Program-made: the position numbers and the translations under genes
Shown: positions 44,545 through 55,106 of the stretch, piece after piece
How the letters are laid out: each line of letters begins with the position of its first letter
Numbering within the stretch: the stretch's first letter is position 1
Notes under the pieces: generated by a model
What the model was told of the DNA's origin: nothing
Databases searched by the model: none
What the model saw: only the letters and a program-made list of their open reading frames with translations
Assembly (NCBI GenBank): GCA_001972305.1
Contig: BDDD01000261.1
Coordinates: 232,730 to 296,729, forward strand
DNA from: Cephalotus follicularis
Taxonomy: Eukaryota > Streptophyta > Magnoliopsida > Oxalidales > Cephalotaceae
Direction of reading: 5' to 3'
Length of the DNA stretch: 64,000 nucleotides

Positions 44545-45029
44545 TGTTGAGGGGGAGCTCTTCAATCCGTGCTTTGATTGAGGGGGAGCTTCCGTTACTC
44601 TTTTTGTTGTTTGACAAAAAGGGGGAGAAATACATTTTGCATTGCATGATGGGGGAGAGAAATAACAATGTTTGGAGAAGTTGCATAAATGTGTTGAAAG
44701 TAGCATTTGCATTTGGGAGATATGTTATTGAAATTGCATATTGTTAATGTTATTGAGGTTGCATATATGTTAAATTGCATAATGGTTATAAATGTTTGGA
44801 ATCTTGAATTGAGATTGCACTTGCATTTGGAATGTAGCATAATGTTAAGATTGCATTGCATTTGTAGAATGCTAAGTGGTTAAAGGTGCATACGTTGTTG
44901 GTTTATGCTATCAAATGCATTGGATAAGATAGAATTGATATAATTGAACTTTGGAAACTAAAAATGATTAGTTTGACAAGAATTTATGCAAAATACGCAT
45001 GTTTTGTCAATCATCAAAAAGGGGGAGAT
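44545..45029 (+). other. Multiple polypurine tracts before the C1 3' LTR
   Basis: At least five GGGGGAG tracts lie in this stretch (near 44551, 44582, 44622, 44652 and 45021), the last abutting the LTR start TGTTGGCC. Repeated polypurine tracts upstream of the 3' LTR are a known mark of Sireviruses. No gene is seen here; short open frames are incidental. Confidence 0.8.
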
Positions 45030-45930
45030 TGTTGGCCTTTGCCACCCCGTTAATTATAATAACATATGTTATTTTGATGATTAACAAACATATAACAATT
45101 GTATGCATAATTCTCTAAGTTACAACTTCATATACTTACTTGATCTTGTGTCCAAAGTGTGCAAAAGGCTATTTATGCAGGTACAGGGCAATCCAGCCGA
45201 CTGCCAAGAAATCCAGCCGACTGCCAAGGATGAGTAGTCGACTGCCATGGGTTGAGTAGCCGACTGGTTCTTCAAACAAGTCCAGAAACTGCAGGAACAC
45301 ATGATCCAGCCGACTGCCACAGGGGAGCAGTCGACTGCCAGGCCAAGACAGCCGACTGAAGCAGGGCACCAGTCGACTGCCAAGGGATCCAGTCGACTAC
45401 CAGGGAATCCAGCCGACTGTCCACATTTGTGCAAATTCAGGCAGTGACTTCTGTAAACTCCATTTCTAGCTCCAACAGCCGACTGGAACAGAGCACCAGT
45501 CGACTGCCATGTCCACCAGCCGACTGCCCAGAGGAAGCAGCCGACTGTCCATCACCAACGGCTATATTCAAAATACGCGCTATCAAATCCAGCTGACTGC
45601 CGTATAAATCCAGCCGACTGGATTTGTAACAGAACTTCAAAAATAGATCCGTTGGAGCACAAGTATAAATGCCAAAGTGGAGCATTCTTGGGGGTATCTC
45701 TTGCAATCAAAGTGAACATTCATTCTAGTCATCTCAAGCACAATTCCAAGCATTCAAAACATCAAAAGAGATCACATCAAAGCTACAACACACATTACAA
45801 AACTCAAAACTTTACATTTCCTATACACTAGAAGCTTTGTGCGAATTGAGCGAAATTGTAAACAAATTCGAGTGAATTTGTAATCCTCTAAACATTTACT
45901 TTCACACACAAACAAGAGAGGTTTCCTACA
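45030..45930 (+). mobile_element. 3' LTR of element C1 with 287-bp deletion
   Basis: It matches the 5' LTR with few substitutions, then jumps from AAGAGAGGTT (35970 in the 5' copy) to TCCTACA, the last bases. The CTCGGTTGGAG units and the end of the LTR are missing, but the terminal TCCTACA and the ATAAC duplication remain. The deletion therefore followed, or accompanied, the insertion without disturbing the edge. Confidence 0.9.
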
Positions 45931-45935
45931 ATAAC

Positions 45936-46235
45936 GTTGACATCCAAAGTCAATGTCTTAGAACACGTTGACGCATAAGGTTCCTTCCTTATCGCGTTAA
46001 CGCTAAAGAGAAGGATAACACTTAAGGTTCCTACCTTAACGCGTTGACATCTAGTGATAACGTTGACGCCTATAAACACGTTAACGCATAAGGTACACGT
46101 TAACGCCTTAGGAACAGTTTATGATATCCTGTTTCTACACTGTTTTACGTTAACGCCAAAAGGGGAAACATGTTGACGCCTATATACACGTCGACGCATA
46201 AGGTACATGTCGACGCATAAGATACACGTTGACGC
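45936..46235 (+). repeat. ACGTTGACGCC cluster in B 3' LTR
   Basis: Units such as ACGTTGACGCC, ACGTTAACGCC and ACGTCGACGCA recur. At 46168-46235 four units lie in a row 20 bp apart (GTTGAC, GTCGAC, GTCGAC, GTTGAC). The 5' LTR has matching units at 22384-22630 and 24630-24770. Confidence 0.75.
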
Positions 46236-47503
46236 CAAAAGGACTGTTTTGCATTCTGAGCATATATTTGCTTGCATTTCACTAGCTTGATTCTTAGAAT
46301 CATCAATGACTGTACTGTTGACTGAATTGCATATCACTGAATGTTATTACTGTTATTGATAGTTATATCTATCAATGTGTTTGATACAAATACTACTGTT
46401 TAAAGGTTTCAAGGACTAAGTGCTATATGCACAAACTACTGTTTACTGTTTTCAAGGAACTTAGTACTATAAGTACTTTTAGGGGTTTTTCCATTGTTAT
46501 TGTATTTTACTGTTTCCCTCCTATGAGAGGTACTGCCACTGTTACTGTTTTCTCCAAGTGAGAATTACTGCACTGTACTGTTTTCCTCCAATGAGAGGCA
46601 CTGTTACTGAACTGTTTACTGTTTTCTCAAAAGAGATTTTACTGAACAATTTTACCGTTTTCTAAAAGAAAACTATTGATATATCACATATTATATATGT
46701 AATATCTACACTGGACTGTACTGTTTGTGATTGATAGTTGCTGATGGTCTTGTGATCGGAGTGTGTCACGAACTGAGGCGGTGAGCCTAGGTGCCAGGAG
46801 TTGGCTAGAGCTTATACACCAAACATATCTGCATTGCAGATCCTGACTGTTAGCTGCCCGCCAAGTGCCGGAAGTTCTATTTACCTTTTCTATCATCATC
46901 GGAGTGCATGGTGGTAGTTAGGTGGTGCATCGTTGGGGCTAGGAGTTAGCGATAGATGACACCCACTACTGGTCTTTAGACAACTGATTGATTGTACCCT
47001 TGTGCGGTATGCTTGATGACTGACTGTTTATCGCCACTTGGCATAGTTGCTTATATATATATCGACATATATATATATATATATATACCTACTGTTTTAA
47101 AGATATAAATTTTCATGCATTATGACATTCATATATTCATACTCATGCATGTTTCCTACTTAGCCGAGTGAGGACAACGACTGACCCCTACAATTATAGA
47201 TTAACGAAGGAGGTGGAGACTTGCGGTTGAAGCTTCTAGCTGAAGGCTTCTGTTTTAAGGTTCTTATATTGTACTGTAATAAGTCATGCTTTGTTATGTT
47301 ATATTTACATTTCTGATATGTAATATATAACTTGTACTGTACTGAGTAAGCATGTAGTATGGGCTACATGCGAATAACTTATTTAAATCCAATATTACTG
47401 AATGCTTCCACGAAAGTTTAAATTTTTTCTATTAATTGTAAATTCTGGATTAACTGATATCCATGTTTATTTAATGGAAATGAAAATGGGGTGTGACATG
47501 AAT

Positions 47504-48304
47504 ATAGCTGAATTTGATTATTGTAAGTTGTTCTTGTTGTCATTCATCTTATTTGATCTTGTTTCAGCATTCTATTCTTATGTTTCTTCAGTTTGTAGCT
47601 GTTGTAAAAGTTATAGAGCCGTTGGAGTTGCCTTGGCAAATGTTATCTTAAAAATGGCGTTGAAAAGATGGTCATTGATTGCTTCTCGCGCGCAAAGCAT
47701 TGACGGAGTTGTTCTAAGCGTCGACGCTTAGTTGACTGTCATGCATTTGAATTTGAATTTGCCTGCTTAAACCATTGATTCTTTGAGTTTGATGTCGACA
47801 GTTTGGTTGGAAGCATTGACGGTTTCTTCAGAGCGTCGCCGCTTCAAGTCAATCATCTAATTTTATTTGTTTCTGTACTAGCTGACGTGCTCTCCTTAAG
47901 CGCTGGCGATTTCCATTTGACCGTCGACACTTTGAATACTTTTTTATCTTCGCTTTGAATATTTTTTATTTTCACTTTGAGTGTCCAACTGTTGACACTT
48001 TGTTGTGTACTTTCATCGGTTTGACTTAAGCATTGACGGTTTCATTCTGACCGTCGACGCTTTGCATGTTTTGTTCTTGACTTCGAAAGCTTAAACCACT
48101 CTGTACTAAACCAATGATGCTTTGAGCAATACCTTCATTTGTTTGCCCCTTAAGCGCTAACGATTCCCTACAGACCGTCGACGCTTTGCCCTGTTTTTAC
48201 AACTTTGTTTGTTTTGTGATGTCAACTTTTCTTGCACAAAAAGAAACATTGTCAGATGCAAATATGTTATCATCAAAATTCGGATTGAGACATAAAGGTC
48301 AACA
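47504..48304 (-). mobile_element. Second piece of H solo LTR with TCGA dyads
   Basis: After B ends and one TGAAT duplication, the H LTR resumes. It contains AGCGTCGACGCTT, CCGTCGACACTTT, CCGTCGACGCTTTG and related units between 47699 and 48190. The first pair (ATTGAC at 47699, GTCGAC at 47720) is 21 bp apart. No coding sequence is seen. Confidence 0.65.
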
Positions 48305-48308
48305 ATAG

Positions 48309-49234
48309 TGTAGGAAGTCTAGAGGGGGGGTGAATAGACTTATAAAAATTAATCTAGCAAATATACCACCAATTGAAAATAAATCCACAAACACACAATG
48401 CGGAAAGTAAAGAGTGTAGGGTTTAGAAGGTGCAAACGGATTTATAGTGGTTCGGCAAACCGCCTACATCCACTCCCCAAGGCCTCCCCTTGAGTATTCA
48501 CTAGTATCCCCCAATCCGGGCTTGGAACTCCAACCGAGCTCCAACAAACTTTCGCTCCAACCAAGCGAAATACAATTTGCTCCAACCGAGCAATACAAGA
48601 GACAACCTCTCTTGTATGAATGTAATAAGTGTTTATGAAGTTACAAATTCGGATTGAATTTGTTTACAATAAAGCTCACTTGAACAAAGCTTAGAAGAGT
48701 GTATAATGTAAAGTACAAAGCTTTGTGAATGTGTAGATTGCTTTGGATTTGATCTCTTTTGGTTCTTTGTATGATTTTGGGAGTAGGCAGTCGGCTGGAT
48801 GCTGTAGGTGGTCGGCTGGAGTGCTCGGCAGTCGGCTGATCCCCTGCTTCAGTCGGCTGTTGAGGCTGAAATGAGAAGTTGCAAACTTTCTGTATCAGTC
48901 GGCTGGATCCTGGACAGTCGGCTGGAATTGCCTCCAGTCGGCTGGAATTGGTGGCAGTCGGCTGGTGAGGCAGAAATTGAAGTTGCAAAACTTTCTGTAT
49001 CAGTCGGCTGGATCCTGGGCAGCTGGCTGGACCTCCTTGCAGTCGGCTGGAATTGCCTCCAGTCGGCTAGAATTGCCTGTACCTGCATACACAGCCTTGG
49101 CACAACTTTGGACACAAGATTAAGTGAGTAAATGCATTTATAACTTAAGGAATTTATGCATACAAGTAATTTACGTTTGTTAATCGTCAAAATAACATGT
49201 GGAAAACATTTAATCGGGGTGGCAAAGGCCAACA
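48309..49234 (-). mobile_element. 3' LTR of element G
   Basis: Read on the minus strand it starts TGTTGGCCTTTGCC and ends ACTTCCTACA. It has the CAGCCGACTG array (plus-strand CAGTCGGCTG at 48788, 48809, 48829, 48850, 48896, 48915, 48935 and 48955) and the CTCGGTTGGAG units near 48530-48595. The polypurine tract AGGGGGAG adjoins it at 49236-49250. Confidence 0.88.
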
Positions 49235-49640
49235 ATCTCCCCCTATTTGATGATTGACAAAACATGCATATTTTGCATAAAACTTGTCAAATTTTACTCA
49301 TTTTGTTTCAAAGTCCAAATTTGCCAATGAAGGCATAACCAATGCATTTTATATATCAACCTATACTTGCTCAATGCAAGATTTCAAGCCAACTTCATCA
49401 ATATGCAATATTTTCAATGTATTCCCCATATAATCTCAAAATGCATTATTTATGCAACATATGTCTCCATCTCATCTCTCCCCCAAGATTAATCTCTCCC
49501 CCTTATATATCAATATCTCTCCCCATGATCAATTTTCTCCAAAAAGTGCATATCCATATAACTCTCTCCCCCTTTTTGTCAAACAACAAAAAGAAAGGTG
49601 GAAGCTCCCCCTCAATCATAGCATGGATTGAAGAGCTCCC
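49235..49640 (-). other. Multiple polypurine tracts of element G
   Basis: Complementary CTCCCCC runs occur near 49236, 49486, 49498, 49515, 49565, 49605 and 49639, corresponding to the C1 region at 44545-45029. No gene is seen. Confidence 0.75.
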
Positions 49641-49837
49641 CCTCAAATTATGCATTCCAAAACAATTTTAGCATTAAACACAATTCATAAACCATCCTCA
49701 CATAATCCAAACATCAAAGCATAGAATACATTAAAGCTTCAATTACAAAAACCACATTGTCTTGTAACATAGTTTAAAACATCAAAAGTCATTACAAACT
49801 TGAAGTTCGAAAAACATGATGATGCAAAGATGTAAGC

Positions 49838-50824
49838 TCATGATGGAGGAGGGTGCTGTGGGAAAGCAGTGTGAAGATACTGAAGGATGTCCGCTTGCCC
49901 CTGTCGGATATCGGCCTGTCCTTGACGAAGGTTTGCTTGCTCCTCACGAAACTGCCGCAATTCTCCTTTGACAAACTCCATGTCAGCTTGGGCAACATCC
50001 ATTCTTTCCATAAGTGCATCAAGAGTAGCCCCGCTGCTGCTCCCACTGCTAGTACCAACATTCGGACGCATCTCAAACTGTTGATCATCGTCCTCCTCAT
50101 CATCGTCATCATCCCCACCTCCCATATTTTCTTGCTCTCTAACCGGCTCTCTAGCTCTTTCTCTCATCTTCACCCAATCACCATCTTCAAATACAATCCC
50201 ACAATGTCTAAGGCCAGCCTTGTTCACAAAATGTCTATGGGAAGGTTTGATATTTTGCTCATCTACCGGAAAGTCAGCATTAAGTGAAGCAAGAACATGA
50301 GAAATGATCCTACTAATAAGCATAGGATAGTGACAATGACTAGGTCTAGACAAAAGATGGTTGACAATGAGATATGGTAGGTTAATATGAGTTCCGTTTT
50401 TGACACAAGCGACGAATTTAAGATCGCGCTCGGAGGGGAGTGTATGTGATCCTACTTTAGGAAGAAAAGAGTTTGTAACAAGGAGTAGAATGATCCTAGA
50501 GGTAATGGGTAAATGACCACTAGTAACATTCATAATCGGATTGACATTTGGTTGTTCTAGGCATATTTCTAGGGCCTCCCTTTTGCTAATGTCATGAAAA
50601 TTAGTAACTCCCTCATTGGGAATTTCTAATATTTCGGCAATAAGGTCAGGAGTTATAGTGATAGGGGTGCCTAAAACATAGGATTTTGCAATGCAAGTGG
50701 TTGATCTTTCTAGATTAGCATAGAACATTTTAACTAACCCAGGGTAAATCATGTGTGATGAGCAAATGTATTCCAACCAACCCATAGCATTTAACCAAGT
50801 GACAACTACAGAAAGATTACTCAC
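49838..50824 (-). CDS. Sirevirus extra ORF (ORF3) of element G
   Basis: This is a 328-codon open frame homologous to ORF3 of C1 and C2 (SNLSVVVTWLNAMGWLEYIC, FYANLERSTTCIAKSYVLG, SHTLPSERDLKFVACVKNG). It keeps the acidic run (GGDDDDDEEDDDQQFE) and a coiled-coil-like end with RQGQADIRQGQADILQ repeats. The first ~45 residues found in C1 are lost, because the upstream sequence is LTR. In-frame homology extends beyond the first ATG to about 50860 (KLHCEKW). Function is unknown. The product is more divergent than C1 is from C2. Confidence 0.75.
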   Translation of the reverse strand: MSNLSVVVTWLNAMGWLEYICSSHMIYPGLVKMFYANLERSTTCIAKSYVLGTPITITPDLIAEILEIPNEGVTNFHDISKREALEICLEQPNVNPIMNVTSGHLPITSRIILLLVTNSFLPKVGSHTLPSERDLKFVACVKNGTHINLPYLIVNHLLSRPSHCHYPMLISRIISHVLASLNADFPVDEQNIKPSHRHFVNKAGLRHCGIVFEDGDWVKMRERAREPVREQENMGGGDDDDDEEDDDQQFEMRPNVGTSSGSSSGATLDALMERMDVAQADMEFVKGELRQFREEQANLRQGQADIRQGQADILQYLHTAFPQHPPPS

Positions 50825-50866
50825 TAAGACATCTCTACTAAGCCATTTCTCACAATGTAGCTTGGC

Positions 50867-51522
50867 TGAATGATTTGTATTGAGCTTGAGATAGCTTGAG
50901 ATTGTATGGCACTTGAATGCTTGATCAACCCTCTAAGAGCCCCAAATTTCCTTAAATAGTTAAGCCTCCAACGGATCTATTTTTAACCTTCTGATGTAAA
51001 AACAGTCGGCTGGATTTTGACGGCAGCTCGCTGGATTGATGGCGCGTTTATTTGAATATAGCCGTTGGGAGTAGGCAGTCGGCTGGATGCTGTAGGTGGT
51101 CGGCTGGAGTGCTCGGCAGTCGGCTGATCCCCTGCTTCAGTCGGCTGTTGAGGCTGAAATGAGAAGTTGCAAACTTTCTGTATCAGTCGGCTGGATCCTG
51201 GACAGTCGGCTGGAATTGCCTCCAGTCGGCTGGAATTGGTGGCAGTCGGCTGGTGAGGCAGAAATTGAAGTTGCAAAACTTTCTGTATCAGTCGGCTGGA
51301 TCCTGGGCAGCTGGCTGGACCTCCTTGCAGTCGGCTGGAATTGCCTCCAGTCGGCTAGAATTGCCTGTACCTGCATACACAGCCTTGGCACAACTTTGGA
51401 CACAAGATTAAGTGAGTAAATGCATTTATAACTTAAGGAATTTATGCATACAAGTAATTTACGTTTGTTAATCGTCAAAATAACATGTGGAAAACATTTA
51501 ATCGGGGTGGCAAAGGCCAACA
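50867..51522 (-). mobile_element. 5' LTR piece of element G
   Basis: On the minus strand the LTR begins at 51522 and runs through the dyad array and a TATA-like TATTTAAGG near 50953 to about ATCATTCA, where it joins ORF3 sequence. The U5 end of the LTR is absent. Confidence 0.82.
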
Positions 51523-51527
51523 AATAG

Positions 51528-51951
51528 GAATAGCTTTGTCACCTTGAAAGATGATGCGAATTTTGACCACATCATGATTAAGAACAGGGAGAGTGAAAAT
51601 AGAAGGCGTTGGGAGTGTCCGCCTCAAGCTTCACAATGATGTTGTCAGAACTGTTCAACATGTGAAGTATGTGCCCAGTTTTGGGTAATAATATAATTTT
51701 GTTGGGAGAGTTAGCATATCGTGGATACACAAATGTAGGCCAAGGAGACTGGTGTAAGGTGTACAAGAATGATGTGATGATTCTACAAGGAAAGCGGGAT
51801 GTTAAGCAGATTTATCTACTTGACGGTGGTTTAGTATTTGAGAATACAAGAGATGAGAATGTTGTTATCCTTACTGTTGCTCAGAAGATTAAAAAGCATG
51901 TAAGGTTCTCAGATGATGTTAATGTTCAAGGATTTGAGTTGGGGGAGGATT
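51528..51951 (+). pseudogene. Copia protease/GAG-pre-integrase remnant (element F)
   Basis: After G and H the F coding sequence resumes with VGSVRLKLHNDVVRTVQHV near 51610 and LLGELAYRGYTNVGQGDWCKV near 51700, matching the end of a copia protease and the pre-integrase domain of Tork-like elements. An open frame continues to KKHVRFSDDVN. A purine tract (GGGGGAGGATT) and the 3' LTR follow at once, so integrase, reverse transcriptase and RNase H are absent. F was therefore an internally deleted, non-autonomous copy. Confidence 0.72.
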
Positions 51952-54237
51952 TGTTAGGAAACACATCAAATCCCACATCAACTAATTATAAGGAGATGAT
52001 GGTTGGTCTTACCCTATATATAATGTAATGCCCTCGATTCGAGTCCACTAAATGCTCAAAGTGAATCTCGAGGAGTCGGTGCGTTACGCAGTGGTGAACC
52101 ATCATGCCTTTTAGCACTATTGCCTAATGCTAACATATACTATTAATTCTCATAATTTGTAACATATTCTATGACTTTGAGTTCAAGCTTCAAACATCCT
52201 TGTCTCATATAAAGATGTCATAAACCATAACATTCATATACTTTTACATTTCAACATTCATTGTCATAAAATACTACACAGTGAAAAAACATGATCCTAT
52301 TACATTTCAAAATCAGTTTATGCAAACACTATTGTATAACACATTTTCTTTCTCAAAACTTCTTCTTGTGAGCTCCCTCTAAAGCTCGCATTCTTCATTC
52401 AATCATTTCCTGAAAACATTTTATTTGAAAACAAAACATTGCAAAGAATGAGCTTAAATAGCCTAGTAAGGTTTTCATAGTAAACATACATTATCATATC
52501 TCATTTTCTGATCATAACACATAACCAGAACATTTCATAAAACTTAGGGGTTATAAAAACTTAATGAACCCTTTCAACTCCGCTTCACCGGGACATTGTG
52601 CACTCCTCGATTACTATCCTTACATCACATGCATGTCTGTGAGCATTTCGCTCCATTATCATTCCTCTTTGGATCGCAATCCAAAAGTAGTTCATTTCAC
52701 TTCATTTCCTTTCATAATTCATAAATCCTTTCTCTTCATTTGAGTAATTAACTCAAATGCATTCATAAAACAACTTTGCATAACATTTCTAAAATTGGCA
52801 TTTCATATAGAAGTAATCATTTTCAGAGAAAACATAAAACAATAAAGTTAAATTAGATATCTCAACGATTACAGAAAGCTAGAGTTCATAAGATTTGGTT
52901 GAGAAATGAGACTGCTATGAATTTTTAAAGTCACTAGTTTCATATGCCAGCAACACAAGAGCAGTAAAATGAAACATGGATTCTCATAAATAATTGGACA
53001 GAATTTTGAAAAGCACAAAACACAACAGTTGAAGAAGACATCTTAAAGTTTCCAAAACATTAAACCAATTAAAATTTCATTAAGAAATGAGCAAGATATG
53101 AATAAAAAAATCTGCTACATAATCTTAGAAAATAACAAAAGAACTTTGGTAAAAATGGGTATTGAATTTCCTTACTTTGGTTTAGATTTCCTTTTCTCCT
53201 TCTCCTTTTGAATTCTCCTCTTCAATCTCAGTAGACAACACTCTCTTCTCAGCTAAAACTAACTTAGTTCAGGTCACAAGCATGCATATATAGGCTGAGT
53301 TACTTGGGAAGGAAGCTTCTCTCTCTCTCTTATGAGTCACCTTATTTAGTTGCCCATGTGCCTAATTCCACCAACCAAATGGTGACACTTGGCATTTCAT
53401 AATCATTCCAATATAAAATATATGAAATCCTCTTTTCTTGGTCTGCCACTTGTCCATTATTTATATTCATTTACTCACTAAAAGACAAAAAACTAGATTT
53501 GGGCAACTGGTCTGCAGACCAAAGCGTCGGCGCTTCACTTCCAAGCGTCGCCTCTCACGGGTTTCGTCCAAGTCGACTGGAAATGCTGGACTTCAAAGCG
53601 TCGAAGCTTACATTTAGAGCTTCATCGGTTGGAAGAGTTTGTCCAAGTTGAAAACCCATGTTTTTAACCGGCGTTAGAAGAGGTCTAAGCGTCGATAGTT
53701 TACCTTCAAAGCATCGTCGCTTTAATAAACCGTCGGCACTTAGGTGACTTTGCCTTGGCCTGTCGATGTTAGAAGCATCCATTGGACGGTTAAGGTTAAG
53801 CGCTGACGCTTAAAACTATACTGTCGACGCTTTATCCCCTGTAAACGACGCTTTCAACATAAAACATGATGTAAACAAGATACCAAGTAAAAGAACATAC
53901 TTCTTAACATTATCATTCAAAATTTCTGGTCATTACATATAAGGCTTATGTGTGTGAATTTTATCAACTCCTAGATTTCTGGTACATCAAATAGTTAATT
54001 GAGTTGAGCTATTACAAAGAGTGTAACTTGACTTTTTGGTAGTGAGTGTGATGATTTTTTTTTTGTAGCTTTTCTCTTTCTAAAAAGTTTTGTATTTGAG
54101 TTAAAGTTTGAGTGAAGATCGTAGATGTAGGCATTTGTGAGTTGACCGAACAACGTAAAATTATTGTATTATTTATTTTTCGTTGATTTATTATTTGTTG
54201 TGTTTGTGCGTGTGAAATTGCTCTTCAATTCTTATCA
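51952..54237 (+). mobile_element. 3' LTR of copia element F, split by I2
   Basis: The LTR starts TGTTAGGAAACACATC after GGGGGAGGAT and ends AATTCTTATCA. Without I2 and one duplication it is about 367 bp. Its TATA region CCCTATATAAGG is recovered when I2 is removed. The last 90 bp match 7930-8020. Confidence 0.78.
52024..53937 (-). mobile_element. Solo LTR I2 (reverse) in the F 3' LTR
   Basis: This 1.9-kb insertion has perfect TATAA duplications (52019-52023 and 53938-53942). On the minus strand it starts TGTAATGACC and ends GGGCATTACA. It shares with I1 a donor-like AAAGTAAGG (near 53175), an acceptor-like TGTTTTCAG (near 52410) and the end block TTTAGTGGACTCG. TCGA-centred units (AAGCGTCGGCGCTT, CTGTCGACGCTTT) lie at 53520-53840. 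No gene is present. Confidence 0.87.
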
Positions 54238-55106
54238 TTTATCAATTTTTTTATCGTAACTATATGGTATACATGAATGACAATTGGATAATAAAACAAA
54301 TTAATATATTCTATTACTATCAAATATGAGTCATAATATATTTTCAAATATTTTATCTGTATTTTCATCATAACTGATGTGTATATATGAATGATAATTG
54401 AAAAAAAATACACGTGAGTGAATCCAATTATTTTTCACGAACGAATAAATGCATGTCATATGACATCACTTGAGATAAAAAAATTAATAAAAATATTAAA
54501 ATATTTAGTATCACTCATTTAAAAAAATAAAAAATGATAGAAAAGAGGTGCAATCCAAGTTGTTGCTACGAATAGGGTCAAAAATTACATGGATGATGCA
54601 TTTGGGAAAAGCAACAAATTATTAAACATTTTGAACACACTTTTTTCACTAAAATGGTGCAAGGCCTAAGCAAGCAAGCCTGACCTACAAATTTTTATTT
54701 ATTTATTTTTTTTTTTTGGCTTGGTAGGAAATGCATATAAGAAATTGTTAAGATACCAAAGCATGGAAGATAAGAGATACCTCGTTCATCTAGAAACTGA
54801 TGCAAAATACAAACAGATGTACAATCAAATAGGATATGATGGTGAGGTTAGATAATCTCAGAACTCCTCTGGGCTATGAAATGACCTGTATAGAAGGCCC
54901 AGCCCAACTCAGTTGAAATCCTCTCCTCTCACATATATAGGTCAGCTCATGTGGACAAAATAGTTGATAAAAATTAACAGTACCATTGTACCAAGCAAGG
55001 ACACACTCTCTTTCACTGTCTTCTTCGAATAATTAATTACACAAATTACCATTTCCAATATCATTTTAGTTCATAGCCAACGCTTTCACTAGCATAATCA
55101 GGAGGA
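54238..55106 (+). other. Putative host flank without a gene
   Basis: This is AT-rich sequence right of the F LTR. A ~40-bp element (around GTATACATGAATGACAATTG at 54267 and GTATATATGAATGATAATTG at 54381) is imperfectly repeated about 115 bp apart. The part next to 55107 would be the 3' untranslated region of the WRKY-like exon. No ORF or retroelement motif was recognised. Confidence 0.5.

Larger units (their letters stand above)
35077..45930 (+). mobile_element. Sirevirus-like Ty1/copia element C1
   Basis: This 10.85-kb element is flanked by ATAAC duplications (35072-35076 and 45931-45935). The order is LTR, primer-binding site, gag, protease, integrase, reverse transcriptase, RNase H, an extra ORF, a region with several polypurine tracts, LTR. 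Integrase before reverse transcriptase defines copia. The extra ORF, repeated AGGGGGAG tracts, long coiled-coil gag and ~1.2-kb LTRs fit Sireviruses. The LTRs are nearly identical, so the insertion is recent, yet gag-pol has stops and frameshifts. An exact 1.6-kb tandem duplication enlarges it. Confidence 0.9.
21399..47498 (+). mobile_element. Ty3/gypsy element B, 26 kb with nested insertions
   Basis: B is bounded by LTRs starting TGTAATAACC and ending GGGTGTGACA and by perfect TGAAT target duplications (21394-21398 and 47499-47503). It holds I1 in the 5' LTR, an A-family piece in pol and C1 in the 3' LTR. Removing these leaves about 9.1 kb. Its pol is like that of B2. Its own RNase H and part of its integrase are missing. 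Many stops and a 211-bp LTR deletion mark it as older than C1. Confidence 0.85.
34006..47498 (+). mobile_element. 3' LTR of element B, split by C1
   Basis: The LTR begins TGTAATAACCGC after a weak polypurine tract and ends GGGGTGTGACA. C1 divides it at 35076/45931 at a site whose uninterrupted form is seen in the 5' LTR at 22469. Net length is about 2.63 kb. It carries CGTTGACGCC units, a donor-like AAAGGTAGGG (GT at 34839), an acceptor-like CTGACCCCTACAATTATAG (AG at 47199) and a TA repeat at 47046-47086. Confidence 0.87.
20905..48304 (-). mobile_element. Sirevirus-like solo LTR (H), split by element B
   Basis: The two pieces 20905-21398 and 47504-48304 together make a ~1.3-kb LTR in reverse orientation. 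On the minus strand it begins TGTTGACC and ends AGTATTTCA. Shared stretches with the G LTR (ATTTATAGTGGTTCGGC and CCTACATCCACT near 21090 and 48440) place it with the Sirevirus-like LTRs. Flanks ACAGG (20900-20904) and ATAGG (after 48304, once G and one G duplication are removed) fit a target duplication with one C-to-T change. No internal region exists. Confidence 0.7.
48309..51522 (-). mobile_element. Deletion-derivative Sirevirus-like element G
   Basis: On the minus strand this 3.2-kb copy consists of a 5' LTR piece (51522 to about 50867), ORF3, the multiple polypurine region and a 3' LTR (49234-48309). AATAG duplications flank it (48304-48308 and 51523-51527). The primer-binding site, gag and pol are missing. 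The shared LTR part (48781-49234 and 51069-51522) appears identical, so the copy is young. Confidence 0.88.
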
